Below are positions 1 to 6,364 of a stretch of DNA of 12,335 nt, in pieces. How positions within the stretch are numbered: position 1 is the first letter of the stretch; each line of letters starts with the position of its first letter. The notes under the pieces were generated by a model, which searched no databases, was not told the DNA's origin, and worked only from the letters and a program-made list of their open reading frames with translations. The translations under genes were made by a program, and so were the position numbers. This DNA comes from an uncultured Solobacterium sp. (GTDB lineage: Bacteria > Bacillota_I > Bacilli_A > Erysipelotrichales > Erysipelotrichaceae), in assembly GCA_900543035.1 (NCBI GenBank), contig UQPV01000058.1:1-12335 (forward strand), in the 5' to 3' direction.

Positions 1-140
1 AATCACAGATTCTGTATGAGTAAGTGCAACGATCATTTTTTGCCTTATTAGAGTTGCGTTTACTTTTTCACTTCAGCGCCTTTAAATTCAAAAAATAAGG
101 AAGAAGAGACTACAACTGCTGCTCACTGTCTTGTGACCAT

Positions 141-268
141 CCACCTGAATTTTGACTTTTTCCTTGTCCTCTTGCAGCCGGAATCGACAGATGTGACCAA
201 TGGTCGTGAGCTAAAGAGTCAAGCTTGCCAGGGTTGCGGCAACTGCGGAAAGAGTATGAAGAATAGCA
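141..268. repeat. Diverged direct repeat, copy 1
   Basis: Copy 1 of a ~125 bp direct repeat whose second copy is at 1649-1773. Two blocks are identical: 13 bases (162-174 versus 1670-1682) and 31 bases (238-268 versus 1743-1773). The sequence between them has drifted, with a net 3-base length change. The 3' part of this copy runs into the FIVAR/anchor remnant and also resembles the GH20 gene around 5730-5770, so the repeat may itself be decayed FIVAR coding sequence. Bases 1-140 hold no gene that I can support. Confidence 0.7.
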
Positions 269-628
269 AGACTGAACGCAAGGACGAAGGCGGATGTCAG
301 CGCTCTGGAAGAGCTGGTTGCTTACGTGAACAGCCTTGAGCTGAGCGCATACACGAGCGTAAGCGCGCAGCCAGTGATCCAGAATGTGGCACGCGCCAAA
401 GCGATGCTGGCAAATGCAGAAGTAACGCAGGAAGAAGTCAACGACATGGTCGAGACATTGCAGGCTTCTGTAGACAACCTGGTTGAGGTCAGCACCGACA
501 GTACAACTGCTGGTACGGATACGACAGATACGACGAACACTGCGGCAGCATCGCAGGGCGGTATGATGCTTGCGCTGCTTGCAGCTGCCGGTGCAGCAAC
601 AGTGATCATTCGCAGAAAGCGGATCTGA
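229..628 (+). pseudogene. Remnant of a surface protein: last FIVAR unit plus C-terminal anchor
   Basis: The tail of a cell-surface protein, cut off from its enzymatic part. From about 266 the frame reads ARLNARTKADVSALEEL, identical over 17 residues to the last FIVAR unit of the GH20 protein (nt 5759-5809). It continues through a helical unit, a Thr/Ser/Asp-rich linker, the motif NTAAAS, a hydrophobic Ala/Met/Leu helix and a terminal RRKRI. An in-frame TGA at 257-259 and apparent frameshifts upstream break the frame. A GTG at 326 could open a 100-residue reading frame, but it has no ribosome binding site, begins mid-domain and has no signal peptide, so I do not treat it as a gene. A terminator follows at once. 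The parent was probably a paralogue of the GH20 or esterase protein whose 5' part was deleted or replaced. Confidence 0.8.
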
Positions 629-644
629 TCATTTACAGTAAATT

Positions 645-675
645 GAACAGAGGCAGAGATGTCTCTGTTCTTTTT
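645..675 (+). terminator. Intrinsic terminator after the anchor remnant
   Basis: The perfect 8-bp stem GAACAGAG/CTCTGTTC (645-652, 663-670) is followed by TTTTT. The inner sequence CAGAGATGTCTCTG offers an alternative hairpin. It lies 17 bases after the remnant's stop codon, as expected for the terminator of the former full-length gene. Confidence 0.75.
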
Positions 676-676
676 A

Positions 677-897
677 GAACTGAAGGACAGCGGCGAGAAA
701 CTCATCCCTCCAATGGAATGACAACGTAAGATTGACCTGTTGATTACCCAGAAGCAGGTGGATATCATTAACAAGAAGGTCATGCTGAGGAATTGAAATT
801 CGTTTAACGGCTCCGCAAGGCAGCCGAGCAACTGGCCCGCAACAGGATAAGATCCGTGATCGAAGCCAGAACGGTAAAGGAAACGTTATCTTGGTGA
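677..897 (+). pseudogene. Unassigned decayed coding fragments (possibly a MerR-type C-terminus)
   Basis: Two short stretches read like broken protein. One, 677-796, gives a Lys/Gln/Leu-rich segment containing RKIDLLITQKQ with a TGA at 719-721. It vaguely recalls the coiled-coil C-terminus of MerR-family regulators. The other, 811-897, reads LRKAAEQLARNRIRSVIEAR and ends at TGA. Neither has a start codon with a ribosome binding site, and I cannot place either in a family with confidence. The stretch lies between the terminator of the anchor remnant and that of the toxin operon. Confidence 0.2.
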
Positions 898-907
898 CCT
901 TTAACAC

Positions 908-937
908 AAAAAAGCCGTACAGGTTTTCCCATACGGC
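908..937 (-). terminator. Intrinsic terminator of the toxin-antitoxin operon
   Basis: On the minus strand the stem GCCGTA/TACGGC (plus positions 932-937 and 914-919) with a 12-base loop is followed by a run of six T (plus-strand A at 908-913). It starts about 11 bases past the toxin stop codon. Confidence 0.75.
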
Positions 938-947
938 ATCAAACAGT

Positions 948-1238
948 TTATTTGCCGAACAAGTCGCTATGCGACCCGGTGCGGGCCAGCGTCAGAACCA
1001 GCACATCATCTTCTATGCGGTAAATGAGCAGCCAGTCCGGGAGAATGTGGCATTCCCGATGGCCTGCCCAATCGCCGTACAGATCGTGATCGCGGTTCTT
1101 CTCCGGCAATGGTTCGCCCATCGCCAGAAACGCTACGACCTGCTCCAGCAATTCGATCTTCAGGCCGCGCTTGATTGCCCGTTTGTAGTCTTTCTTAAAG
1201 CCGGTCGTGTACTTGACGATGTACTTTGTTTTCCTCAT
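948..1238 (-). CDS. YafQ-family type II toxin (mRNA endoribonuclease)
   Basis: A 96-residue toxin of the RelE/ParE superfamily, YafQ branch. Characterised YafQ is a ribosome-dependent mRNA interferase that is neutralised by DinJ. The conserved catalytic set is visible: His51 (RDHDL), His64 (CHI), Asp68-Trp69 (LPDW), Arg86 (ARTG) and His90 (GSH), followed by the family's terminal LFG. These line up with His50, His63, Asp67, Arg83 and His87 of E. coli YafQ, so the active site appears intact. The length is normal for the family. The start codon overlaps the antitoxin stop in an ATGA junction (plus 1235-1238), so translation is coupled. An intrinsic terminator follows. The cellular role is inferred: a stress-response or selfish stabilisation module. 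Confidence 0.93.
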   Translation of the reverse strand: MRKTKYIVKYTTGFKKDYKRAIKRGLKIELLEQVVAFLAMGEPLPEKNRDHDLYGDWAGHRECHILPDWLLIYRIEDDVLVLTLARTGSHSDLFGK

Positions 1239-1513
1239 TTTTTCAGGTCGGCAAACAACTCGTCAAGATCAGTGTAGCCCTTTACAGACGGGTCTTTTGC
1301 AATCCTTTCCGCTTCCAGCATGGCAGCGATCGTTTCCTTGTTGGGCTGTTCCAGCTTCACTTCAAAGGGAATGCCGCCCTCACGAAGTGACTGGCGCACG
1401 AAGATATTGAACGCCGTGGATAAATTCATGCCGAGTTCCGCAAACAGGGCGTCGGCCTGTGCCTTCAGATTTGCGTCCATGCGGATGCTGATGTTTGTGG
1501 TTTTTCCTGCCAT
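1235..1513 (-). CDS. RelB/DinJ-family antitoxin
   Basis: A 92-residue ribbon-helix-helix antitoxin. The N-terminal strand (residues 5-12, TTNISIRM) and the helix pair up to about residue 45 form the DNA-binding dimerisation domain, with the family hallmark around LSTAFNIFVRQSLREGGIPF (residues 31-50). The acidic C-terminal third, rich in Glu, Asp and Lys, is the part that wraps the toxin in this family. The start is ATG at 1513 with AGAAAGGGG about eight bases upstream. It is the first gene of the operon and overlaps the toxin by four bases. Autoregulation is expected from the family, and a repeated operator lies just upstream. Together with the adjacent YafQ-type toxin, the identification as a DinJ/RelB-type partner is strong. 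Confidence 0.93.
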   Translation of the reverse strand: MAGKTTNISIRMDANLKAQADALFAELGMNLSTAFNIFVRQSLREGGIPFEVKLEQPNKETIAAMLEAERIAKDPSVKGYTDLDELFADLKK

Positions 1514-1542
1514 GTCATCAACCCCTTTCTGTTGTTACTTTT

Positions 1543-1606
1543 AGTTTATGCCATTTGCACGAAGAATACAATATTTTGCACGAATATTTAATGACAAATT
1601 CACGAA
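1543..1606 (-). promoter_or_regulatory. Toxin-antitoxin promoter with iterated operator
   Basis: In minus-strand terms, TTGTAT (plus 1566-1571), a 17-bp spacer and TAAACT (1543-1548) form a moderate sigma-A promoter about 30 bases upstream of the antitoxin. The 10-mer TTCGTGCAAA (plus strand TTTGCACGAA) occurs exactly at 1554-1563, inside the spacer, and at 1575-1584. A 7/10 match lies at 1597-1606. The start-to-start spacings are 21 and 22 bp, two helical turns, as expected for stacked ribbon-helix-helix dimers. The layout is seen directly; the regulatory role is inferred. Confidence 0.6.
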
Positions 1607-1648
1607 AGAAGATCATTGTATGAAGCCGATTATTTTACTTGTTGCTGT

Positions 1649-1773
1649 TCATCTGAATGGCAGCTTGTCCCTTGTCCTCTTGTAACGGAAAGCAGACATG
1701 CCCACTGGTACGGTGTCAAAGACCTATGCCTGCCAGGATCGGGGCAACTGCGGAAAGAGTATGAAGAATAGCA
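1649..1773. repeat. Diverged direct repeat, copy 2
   Basis: The partner of the repeat at 141-268, about 1.5 kb away, with the toxin-antitoxin operon and the anchor remnant between them. The last 31 bases (1743-1773) are identical to 238-268. Similarity ends abruptly after 1773. The following stretch, 1774-1927, contains no gene I can support. Confidence 0.7.
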
Positions 1774-1927
1774 TGCCTGAATTCATTCCGTCATGGACCA
1801 TCGTCAGTACCGCAGGCACGGCGGGATCATTTCTACCTTTTGTATGCTGGAAACAAGATGAAAAAAATATAGTCACTGACAGTTCGGGTGTAAAAAGCTT
1901 GGTCAATGATATTCCGCATTTTTGATA

Positions 1928-1956
1928 TTGAGCGATACAAATGAGGTGAGTATACT
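1928..1956 (+). promoter_or_regulatory. Promoter of the GH20 gene
   Basis: TTGAGC (1928-1933), a 17-bp spacer and TATACT (1951-1956) form a good sigma-A promoter. The predicted start site, near 1963, falls inside the cre-like dyad. The distance to the chosen GH20 start codon implies a 5' leader of roughly 175 bases. Confidence 0.65.
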
Positions 1957-1960
1957 TAAG

Positions 1961-1976
1961 ATGTAAGTGGTTACAT
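1961..1976 (+). promoter_or_regulatory. cre-like operator over the GH20 transcription start
   Basis: ATGTAAGTGGTTACAT matches the Gram-positive catabolite-responsive element consensus WTGNNARCGNWWWCAW at 15 of 16 positions; the central C is T. It contains the perfect dyad TGTAA-N4-TTACA. An almost identical site (13 of 15 core bases) sits at the same place in front of the esterase gene. CcpA bound over a transcription start normally represses, so catabolite repression is inferred. Confidence 0.65.
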
Positions 1977-1978
1977 AT

Positions 1979-2024
1979 ATGCGGATAATGGAAAGGAGGT
2001 CAGGTGATATATCCGCATTTTTTT
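1979..2024 (+). terminator. Terminator-like hairpin in the GH20 leader (candidate attenuator)
   Basis: The 9-bp perfect stem ATGCGGATA/TATCCGCAT (1979-1987, 2010-2018) has a 22-base loop and runs into seven T (2018-2024). It lies between the promoter and the GH20 start, and no complete plus-strand gene precedes it, so it looks like a conditional stop in the leader rather than the end of an upstream gene. The loop carries a strong Shine-Dalgarno sequence (AAAGGAGG, 1992-1999). Confidence 0.5.
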
Positions 2025-2033
2025 CGGGACTGA
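2004..2033 (+). CDS. Possible nine-residue leader peptide
   Basis: A GTG at 2004 follows GAAAGGAGG by four bases and opens a frame, MIYPHFFRD, that stops at TGA 2031-2033. Its codons run through the 3' arm and T-run of the leader hairpin. A translating ribosome would therefore prevent that hairpin from forming, which would favour read-through into the GH20 gene. The ribosome binding site is clear; that the peptide is made, and that it regulates, is inference. Confidence 0.3.
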   Translation: MIYPHFFRD

Positions 2034-2139
2034 CGGCGCAGGACAAGCCCTCATCTGAATGTGAATGATGGAGGATGATGCGGTGAGCATGCGGTGTTCG
2101 TTTCGATCAAAGGATGTGACCGAAGAAAGGAGCAGAGAA

Positions 2140-5100
2140 ATGAAGAAGCAGAAACTGTTGGCCTGCTTGACGGCGCTGTGCATGACGGTAACAGCGTTTG
2201 CCCCGATAGCACAGCCTGTGCAGGCGCAGACAGATGTAGAGACCGCAGAAGCCTCTTCCACGCTGAATGTCATCCCTAAACCAAGCGAATATACTATGAA
2301 TGAGGGAACATTTACGCTGGGTGCTGGTGCGGAGATCGCTGTGATCGCTGAAGACGATGACGCAGCGGCAGAACTGACGAACACCGGCGAATACATCGCT
2401 GAAGTGTTCCGCGTATCTACTGGCTATGAACTGCCGGTAGTCGAAAAAACAGAACCGGAGAATGGCGATATCACCCTTCGTCTGAATCCGGATGGCGGAT
2501 ATGCCGAGCAGGCATATGCGATCGATGTCACTACGGATCAGGTCATCATCGAAGCTGGCGCACCGGTCGGAATATTCTATGGCGTACAGACATTGAGACA
2601 GATGCTTCCAGCAGACATCGAAAGTGAAGAATTAGTCAGCGGCACCGCATGGACGATTCCATGCGCACAGATCGCAGATGAGCCGGAATATGGCTTCCGC
2701 AGCATGATGCTCGACGTGACCCGTCACTTCTTCACTGTCGATCAGGTAAAGCGTCAGCTCGATATGCTCTCTCAGTATAAGATCAACACCCTGCATATGC
2801 ACATGAGCGATGATCAGGGCTGGCGTCTGGAGATCAAGGGCGAGATGTATGGCGAAAGCCTCGATAAGCTGCGCACGATCGGCGCGCAGACTTCCTGCAA
2901 CACCAACGGCATCAGAGCCGGACAGTATACGCAGGAAGAGTTCAAGGAGATCGTTGCTTATGCCAATGAGCGTTATATTCAGATCGTTCCTGAATTTGAT
3001 ATGCCGAGCCATGCCTGGGCAGCGCTCGTCTCGCTGAGCTTCCTGAACTCTACGGAAGATGGCAGACCGCCGGCAAACGGCTATGACAACACCCGTCCGT
3101 ATGAGGGATGGGATGTCGGCTTCAATTCAATGGAGTGCCGCAATGAGAAGACCTATGAGTTCATCGATGAGGTATTCCGTCAGGTATCCGAGATCTCTCC
3201 GTCAAAGTATATCCATATCGGCGGCGATGAAGCGCATGTCACGAGCCATGATGACTATGTATACTTCATGAATCGGGTGACCGAGATCGCCAAGAAATAT
3301 GGCAAGACGCCGATCGGCTGGCAGAACTATGATACGGCCGTGGAAGATCCGGAAGGCACAGTGACGCAGTTCTGGTCCACCGGCAACGCCAAGTTTGAAG
3401 AAGGCATCAACTATGTCGTCAGCCCGGCGGATCACGCATACATGGATATGAAGTATGACAGCGACTGCCCGTACGGACTGGAATGGGCAACGCACAACCC
3501 GGTAGATGATTCCTACAACTGGGATCCGACCGACTATGGATCAAAGGATCAGATCGTCGGTGTGGAGACCTGCCTGTTCACCGAGACGATCGCGACGGAT
3601 GAAGCACTGGATTATATGATCTACCCGCGCGTGCTGGGCCATGCCGAGATCGGCTGGACAGCGAAAGAAGATCGCAGCTGGGATGAATACAAGACGAGAC
3701 TGGCAACGCATGATGCGCGCCTTGAGCTGCAGGGAATCGGCTATAAGCGTGATTCCATGATCTGGTACAACCCGGTAAATTTCCGCATGCCGATGGATGA
3801 AGGAAGCGGAACGACGATCGACGCAGCAAGCGGACCGTACAGCGGAACGATGAACGGCGGAGTCAGCTGGACAGAAGGAAAGTATGGCACGGCCCTGCAT
3901 CTGGACGGCACGAGCGGATACATCGATATCGGCGCACCGGACGTGCAGGATGAATGGACGATCGGCATGTGGGTAAACCGCGAAGCGGCAGAAGGAAACA
4001 ATGCGGCATTGATCTCCGGAACCCAGGGAGAGCTGAAGATCGAACAATACAAGGATACGAAGAAGGTCGGCGTGACGAAATACGGTGAAGTAGACGCAGC
4101 GTTCGACTATGAGCTGCCGGAAGGCGAATGGGTACACCTGACCTTCACCGGCAACAGCGAAGGCGTGAACCTGTATGTGAACGGTGAATACAGCGGACAC
4201 TTGGATGTCGTGATGAACGGACCGGCAAGCCGGATCGGCGCGAACTCCGCAAGCGGACTGGCCGACATGGGCTACATGAAGGGATCCGCGGATGATCTGC
4301 AGATCTACAACAGCGTGCTGAGCGAAGAAGAGATCGCAGAGATGATGGAAGATCCGTATGGATTCGGCGAAGAAGCATACTGGACGATGAACGAAGGCGA
4401 AGGCGAGACCATCACCGATGAGAGCGGACAGAACAGTGGAACGCTGACGAACGTAGGCTGGGGCGAAGGCCAGGAAGGCAGCGCGCTGCAGTTCAGCGGC
4501 GAAGGCTATGTCGATCTGGGCTACCGCGATGCGATCGGCGACTGGACGATCGGCATGTGGGTCAAGGCCGGCGATACGGTAGGAACGAACGCGGTGCTCG
4601 TGTCCAGCAGCGAAAGCGAGATCAAGCTGGATCAGTGGAACAAGACAGGCAAGGTCGGCATCACGGAAGCAGGCGTAGCGGACCATACCTTTGATTACAG
4701 CGCACCGAAGGGCGAATGGGTGCATCTGACCTTTGTATCAAACAGTGAAGGCACTACCCTTTATGTCAATGGCGAAGAGCAGGATCACCTGGATGCGACG
4801 ATCGATGGACCGATGTATCGATTAGGCGCAAGCAGCGGAAGCTCGATCACCGGATATCTGAACGGATCTCTGGATGATGTCCGTTTCTATACCCGCGCGC
4901 TGAGCGCAGATGAAGTCGCTGAGATCGCACAGGTTTCGACTGATGACGAAACAGCCAGCGAAGCAGCGATCGCCGCATTGCAGAACATGGTCGACAAGGC
5001 CGTCGCACTGGGCTCTGATGATGCAGCGCTGAACGAAGCGATCACCAACGCACAGGCCGTACTGGCCAAGGAAACGCCGACCGCAACCGAAGTTGTCACT

Positions 5101-6114
5101 GCACTGCTCGATCTGAGCGAAGCGATGCAGGCGCTGAATACGGATGAAAGCACGGATGCCTTGAGAGCAGATGTTCAGGCAACGATCGACTTCATTAACG
5201 AGAATATCCTGAACGATGTAGAAGGACTCCGTCCGGGCAAGGTCCAGGCGCTGAAAGACGCAGTCCAGGCTGCACAGACACTGGTCAATAACCCGGATGC
5301 AACTGTCGATGAGCTGAAGGCAGCGAACAAAGCGATGAGCAAGGCAGCCCAGGAGCTGTGGGAGATCGTGACGAAGGCTGAACTGGAAGCACTGATCGAA
5401 GCCGCAAACGGCTATCTCGACGGCGACTACACGACGGATAGTCTGGAAGCCCTGCAGGCAGCGATCGAAGCTGCACAGGCAGTGGCTAACAATGATGATA
5501 CCACAACGGCAGAAGTCACCGAAGCCATCACGAACCTGAGCAATGCGATCGCGGGACTGGTCGAAGAAGCAGGCGTAGACAAGAGCGCCCTCGCATACGA
5601 GATCGAGCTCGTGAACGAGATGCTCGCGAACATCGATAACTACGTACCGAGCAGCGTAGAAGGCTTAGCAGATAAGCTGGCTTCTGCACAGCAGGTCTAT
5701 GATGATGTGAACGCGGCACAGGATGCCGTTGACGCGGCAACGCAGGCACTGCGTGAAGCGCGCCTGAACGCGAGAACGAAGGCCGATGTGAGCGCACTGG
5801 AAGAGCTGATCGCCTATGCGAACAGCCTTGATCTGAGCGGCTACAGCCGTGCGTTGGTCGCAGCGCTGAATCAGGCAATCGCGCAGAACAAGCTGCTGCT
5901 CAGCGATCCGGAAGTATCTCAGGATAAGGTAGACGCTGCAGTCACTGAGATCCAGAACGCTATCGATGCGCTGGAGCCGGTCAGTGAGACTGCAGGCAGC
6001 ACGACTGCCGATTCGACGAACACTGCGGCAGCAAGCACGATGGGCATGATGGCTGCCTTGATGGCAGCTGCAGGCGCAGCGGCAGTAATGGCATACCGCA
6101 GAAAGAGAAGCTGA
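2140..6114 (+). CDS. Secreted, anchored GH20 beta-hexosaminidase-like glycosidase with LamG and FIVAR domains
   Basis: A 1324-residue exported family 20 glycoside hydrolase. This family releases terminal beta-linked GlcNAc/GalNAc (or lacto-N-biose) by substrate-assisted catalysis. Order: signal peptide 1-29 (cleavage after VQA); GH20b N-terminal domain ~41-182; catalytic barrel ~184-533 with the catalytic pair Asp363-Glu364 in HIGGDEAH; two related LamG/concanavalin-type domains ~552-735 and ~747-929; about five FIVAR helical units ~935-1280; then NTAAAS (from 1294), a hydrophobic helix and RRKRS. The start is ATG 2140, preceded by GAAAGGAG and opening directly onto the signal peptide. An in-frame ATG at 2065 lacks these features. 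The acceptor motif GVETCLFTET has Phe where many members have Trp. It is monocistronic, with its own promoter, cre-like site and terminator. The exact substrate cannot be read from sequence; mucin or milk-type glycans are likely. Confidence 0.93.
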   Translation: MKKQKLLACLTALCMTVTAFAPIAQPVQAQTDVETAEASSTLNVIPKPSEYTMNEGTFTLGAGAEIAVIAEDDDAAAELTNTGEYIAEVFRVSTGYELPVVEKTEPENGDITLRLNPDGGYAEQAYAIDVTTDQVIIEAGAPVGIFYGVQTLRQMLPADIESEELVSGTAWTIPCAQIADEPEYGFRSMMLDVTRHFFTVDQVKRQLDMLSQYKINTLHMHMSDDQGWRLEIKGEMYGESLDKLRTIGAQTSCNTNGIRAGQYTQEEFKEIVAYANERYIQIVPEFDMPSHAWAALVSLSFLNSTEDGRPPANGYDNTRPYEGWDVGFNSMECRNEKTYEFIDEVFRQVSEISPSKYIHIGGDEAHVTSHDDYVYFMNRVTEIAKKYGKTPIGWQNYDTAVEDPEGTVTQFWSTGNAKFEEGINYVVSPADHAYMDMKYDSDCPYGLEWATHNPVDDSYNWDPTDYGSKDQIVGVETCLFTETIATDEALDYMIYPRVLGHAEIGWTAKEDRSWDEYKTRLATHDARLELQGIGYKRDSMIWYNPVNFRMPMDEGSGTTIDAASGPYSGTMNGGVSWTEGKYGTALHLDGTSGYIDIGAPDVQDEWTIGMWVNREAAEGNNAALISGTQGELKIEQYKDTKKVGVTKYGEVDAAFDYELPEGEWVHLTFTGNSEGVNLYVNGEYSGHLDVVMNGPASRIGANSASGLADMGYMKGSADDLQIYNSVLSEEEIAEMMEDPYGFGEEAYWTMNEGEGETITDESGQNSGTLTNVGWGEGQEGSALQFSGEGYVDLGYRDAIGDWTIGMWVKAGDTVGTNAVLVSSSESEIKLDQWNKTGKVGITEAGVADHTFDYSAPKGEWVHLTFVSNSEGTTLYVNGEEQDHLDATIDGPMYRLGASSGSSITGYLNGSLDDVRFYTRALSADEVAEIAQVSTDDETASEAAIAALQNMVDKAVALGSDDAALNEAITNAQAVLAKETPTATEVVTALLDLSEAMQALNTDESTDALRADVQATIDFINENILNDVEGLRPGKVQALKDAVQAAQTLVNNPDATVDELKAANKAMSKAAQELWEIVTKAELEALIEAANGYLDGDYTTDSLEALQAAIEAAQAVANNDDTTTAEVTEAITNLSNAIAGLVEEAGVDKSALAYEIELVNEMLANIDNYVPSSVEGLADKLASAQQVYDDVNAAQDAVDAATQALREARLNARTKADVSALEELIAYANSLDLSGYSRALVAALNQAIAQNKLLLSDPEVSQDKVDAAVTEIQNAIDALEPVSETAGSTTADSTNTAAASTMGMMAALMAAAGAAAVMAYRRKRS
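3793..4926 (+). repeat. Tandem LamG-domain duplication inside the GH20 gene
   Basis: Two consecutive segments of ~570 bp encode clearly related LamG-like domains. Both contain WTIGMWV, FDY..P.GEWVHLTF, NSEG..LYVNGE and a closing DD.(Q/R).Y..(V/A)LS. The first covers roughly 3793-4345 and the second 4378-4926. The spacing and shared motifs indicate internal duplication. LamG-like domains in bacterial glycosidases usually serve glycan binding or spacing. Confidence 0.8.
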
Positions 6115-6169
6115 TCGATCAGCTGAATGACAAAGAGCGAAGACACAGAAATGCATGCCTTCGCTTTTC
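6109..6169 (+). terminator. Palindrome and terminator after the GH20 gene
   Basis: The perfect 16-bp palindrome AGCTGATCGATCAGCT (6109-6124) spans the GH20 stop codon. It is followed by the stem AGCGAAG/CTTCGCT (6136-6142, 6159-6165) with TTTT, a plausible intrinsic terminator. It separates the GH20 transcript from the esterase transcript. The palindrome alone could slow polymerase or protect the 3' end. Confidence 0.6.
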
Positions 6170-6272
6170 TATTGAGACAGTGAGATCCATCATCCTGGTG
6201 TATGCAGTTCTGTTCACGATGATCGGCCGAATCATGATACGATGATATCTGTGATATGTCTTCATTTCTATA

Positions 6273-6302
6273 TTGACGTTCTTTTGAACGAGCGAGTATA
6301 AT
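6273..6302 (+). promoter_or_regulatory. Promoter of the esterase gene
   Basis: TTGACG (6273-6278), an 18-bp spacer and the perfect TATAAT (6297-6302) form a strong sigma-A promoter. The spacer holds the dyad CGTTC-TTTT-GAACG (6277-6290), which overlaps the -35 element and could be an operator for a second regulator. No gene is visible in 6170-6272. Confidence 0.75.
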
Positions 6303-6307
6303 GCTTT

Positions 6308-6323
6308 GTGTAAGCGGATACAT
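6308..6323 (+). promoter_or_regulatory. cre-like operator over the esterase transcription start
   Basis: GTGTAAGCGGATACAT fits the cre consensus WTGNNARCGNWWWCAW at every position except the first. It begins five bases after the -10 box, so it covers the predicted start. This is the same geometry as the site at 1961-1976. Repression by CcpA in the presence of preferred sugars is inferred, and with it co-regulation with the GH20 gene. Confidence 0.7.
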
Positions 6324-6364
6324 TTCCGAAGTGTGAATAGGTCTAAGTTTTAAGAAGGAGTGAG

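Noticed and set aside
133..339. A 68-codon plus frame with a Cys-rich motif (CQGCGNCGKS) echoed at 1724-1780.
   Set aside because: It first looked like a metal-binding peptide repeated in both direct repeats. The second copy has stop codons and altered Cys positions, and the nucleotides align better with FIVAR sequence in another frame.
322..831. A 169-codon minus-strand frame over the anchor remnant.
   Set aside because: Its Val/Ser/Ala composition mirrors the antisense of the anchor region, and the plus-strand homology to the GH20 tail accounts for this sequence.
1774..1925. A possible third anchor tail after direct repeat copy 2.
   Set aside because: A short hydrophobic stretch followed by Lys is present, but no TAAA motif and no alignment to the other tails.
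2065..2139. An N-terminal extension of the GH20 protein from ATG 2065.
   Set aside because: It would put 25 polar residues before a typical signal peptide; the ATG at 2140 has the ribosome binding site.
3541..4725. A 394-codon open frame antisense to the GH20 gene.
   Set aside because: It lies entirely opposite a well-supported gene, has no ribosome binding site or recognisable domain, and is explained by codon bias that avoids antisense stops.
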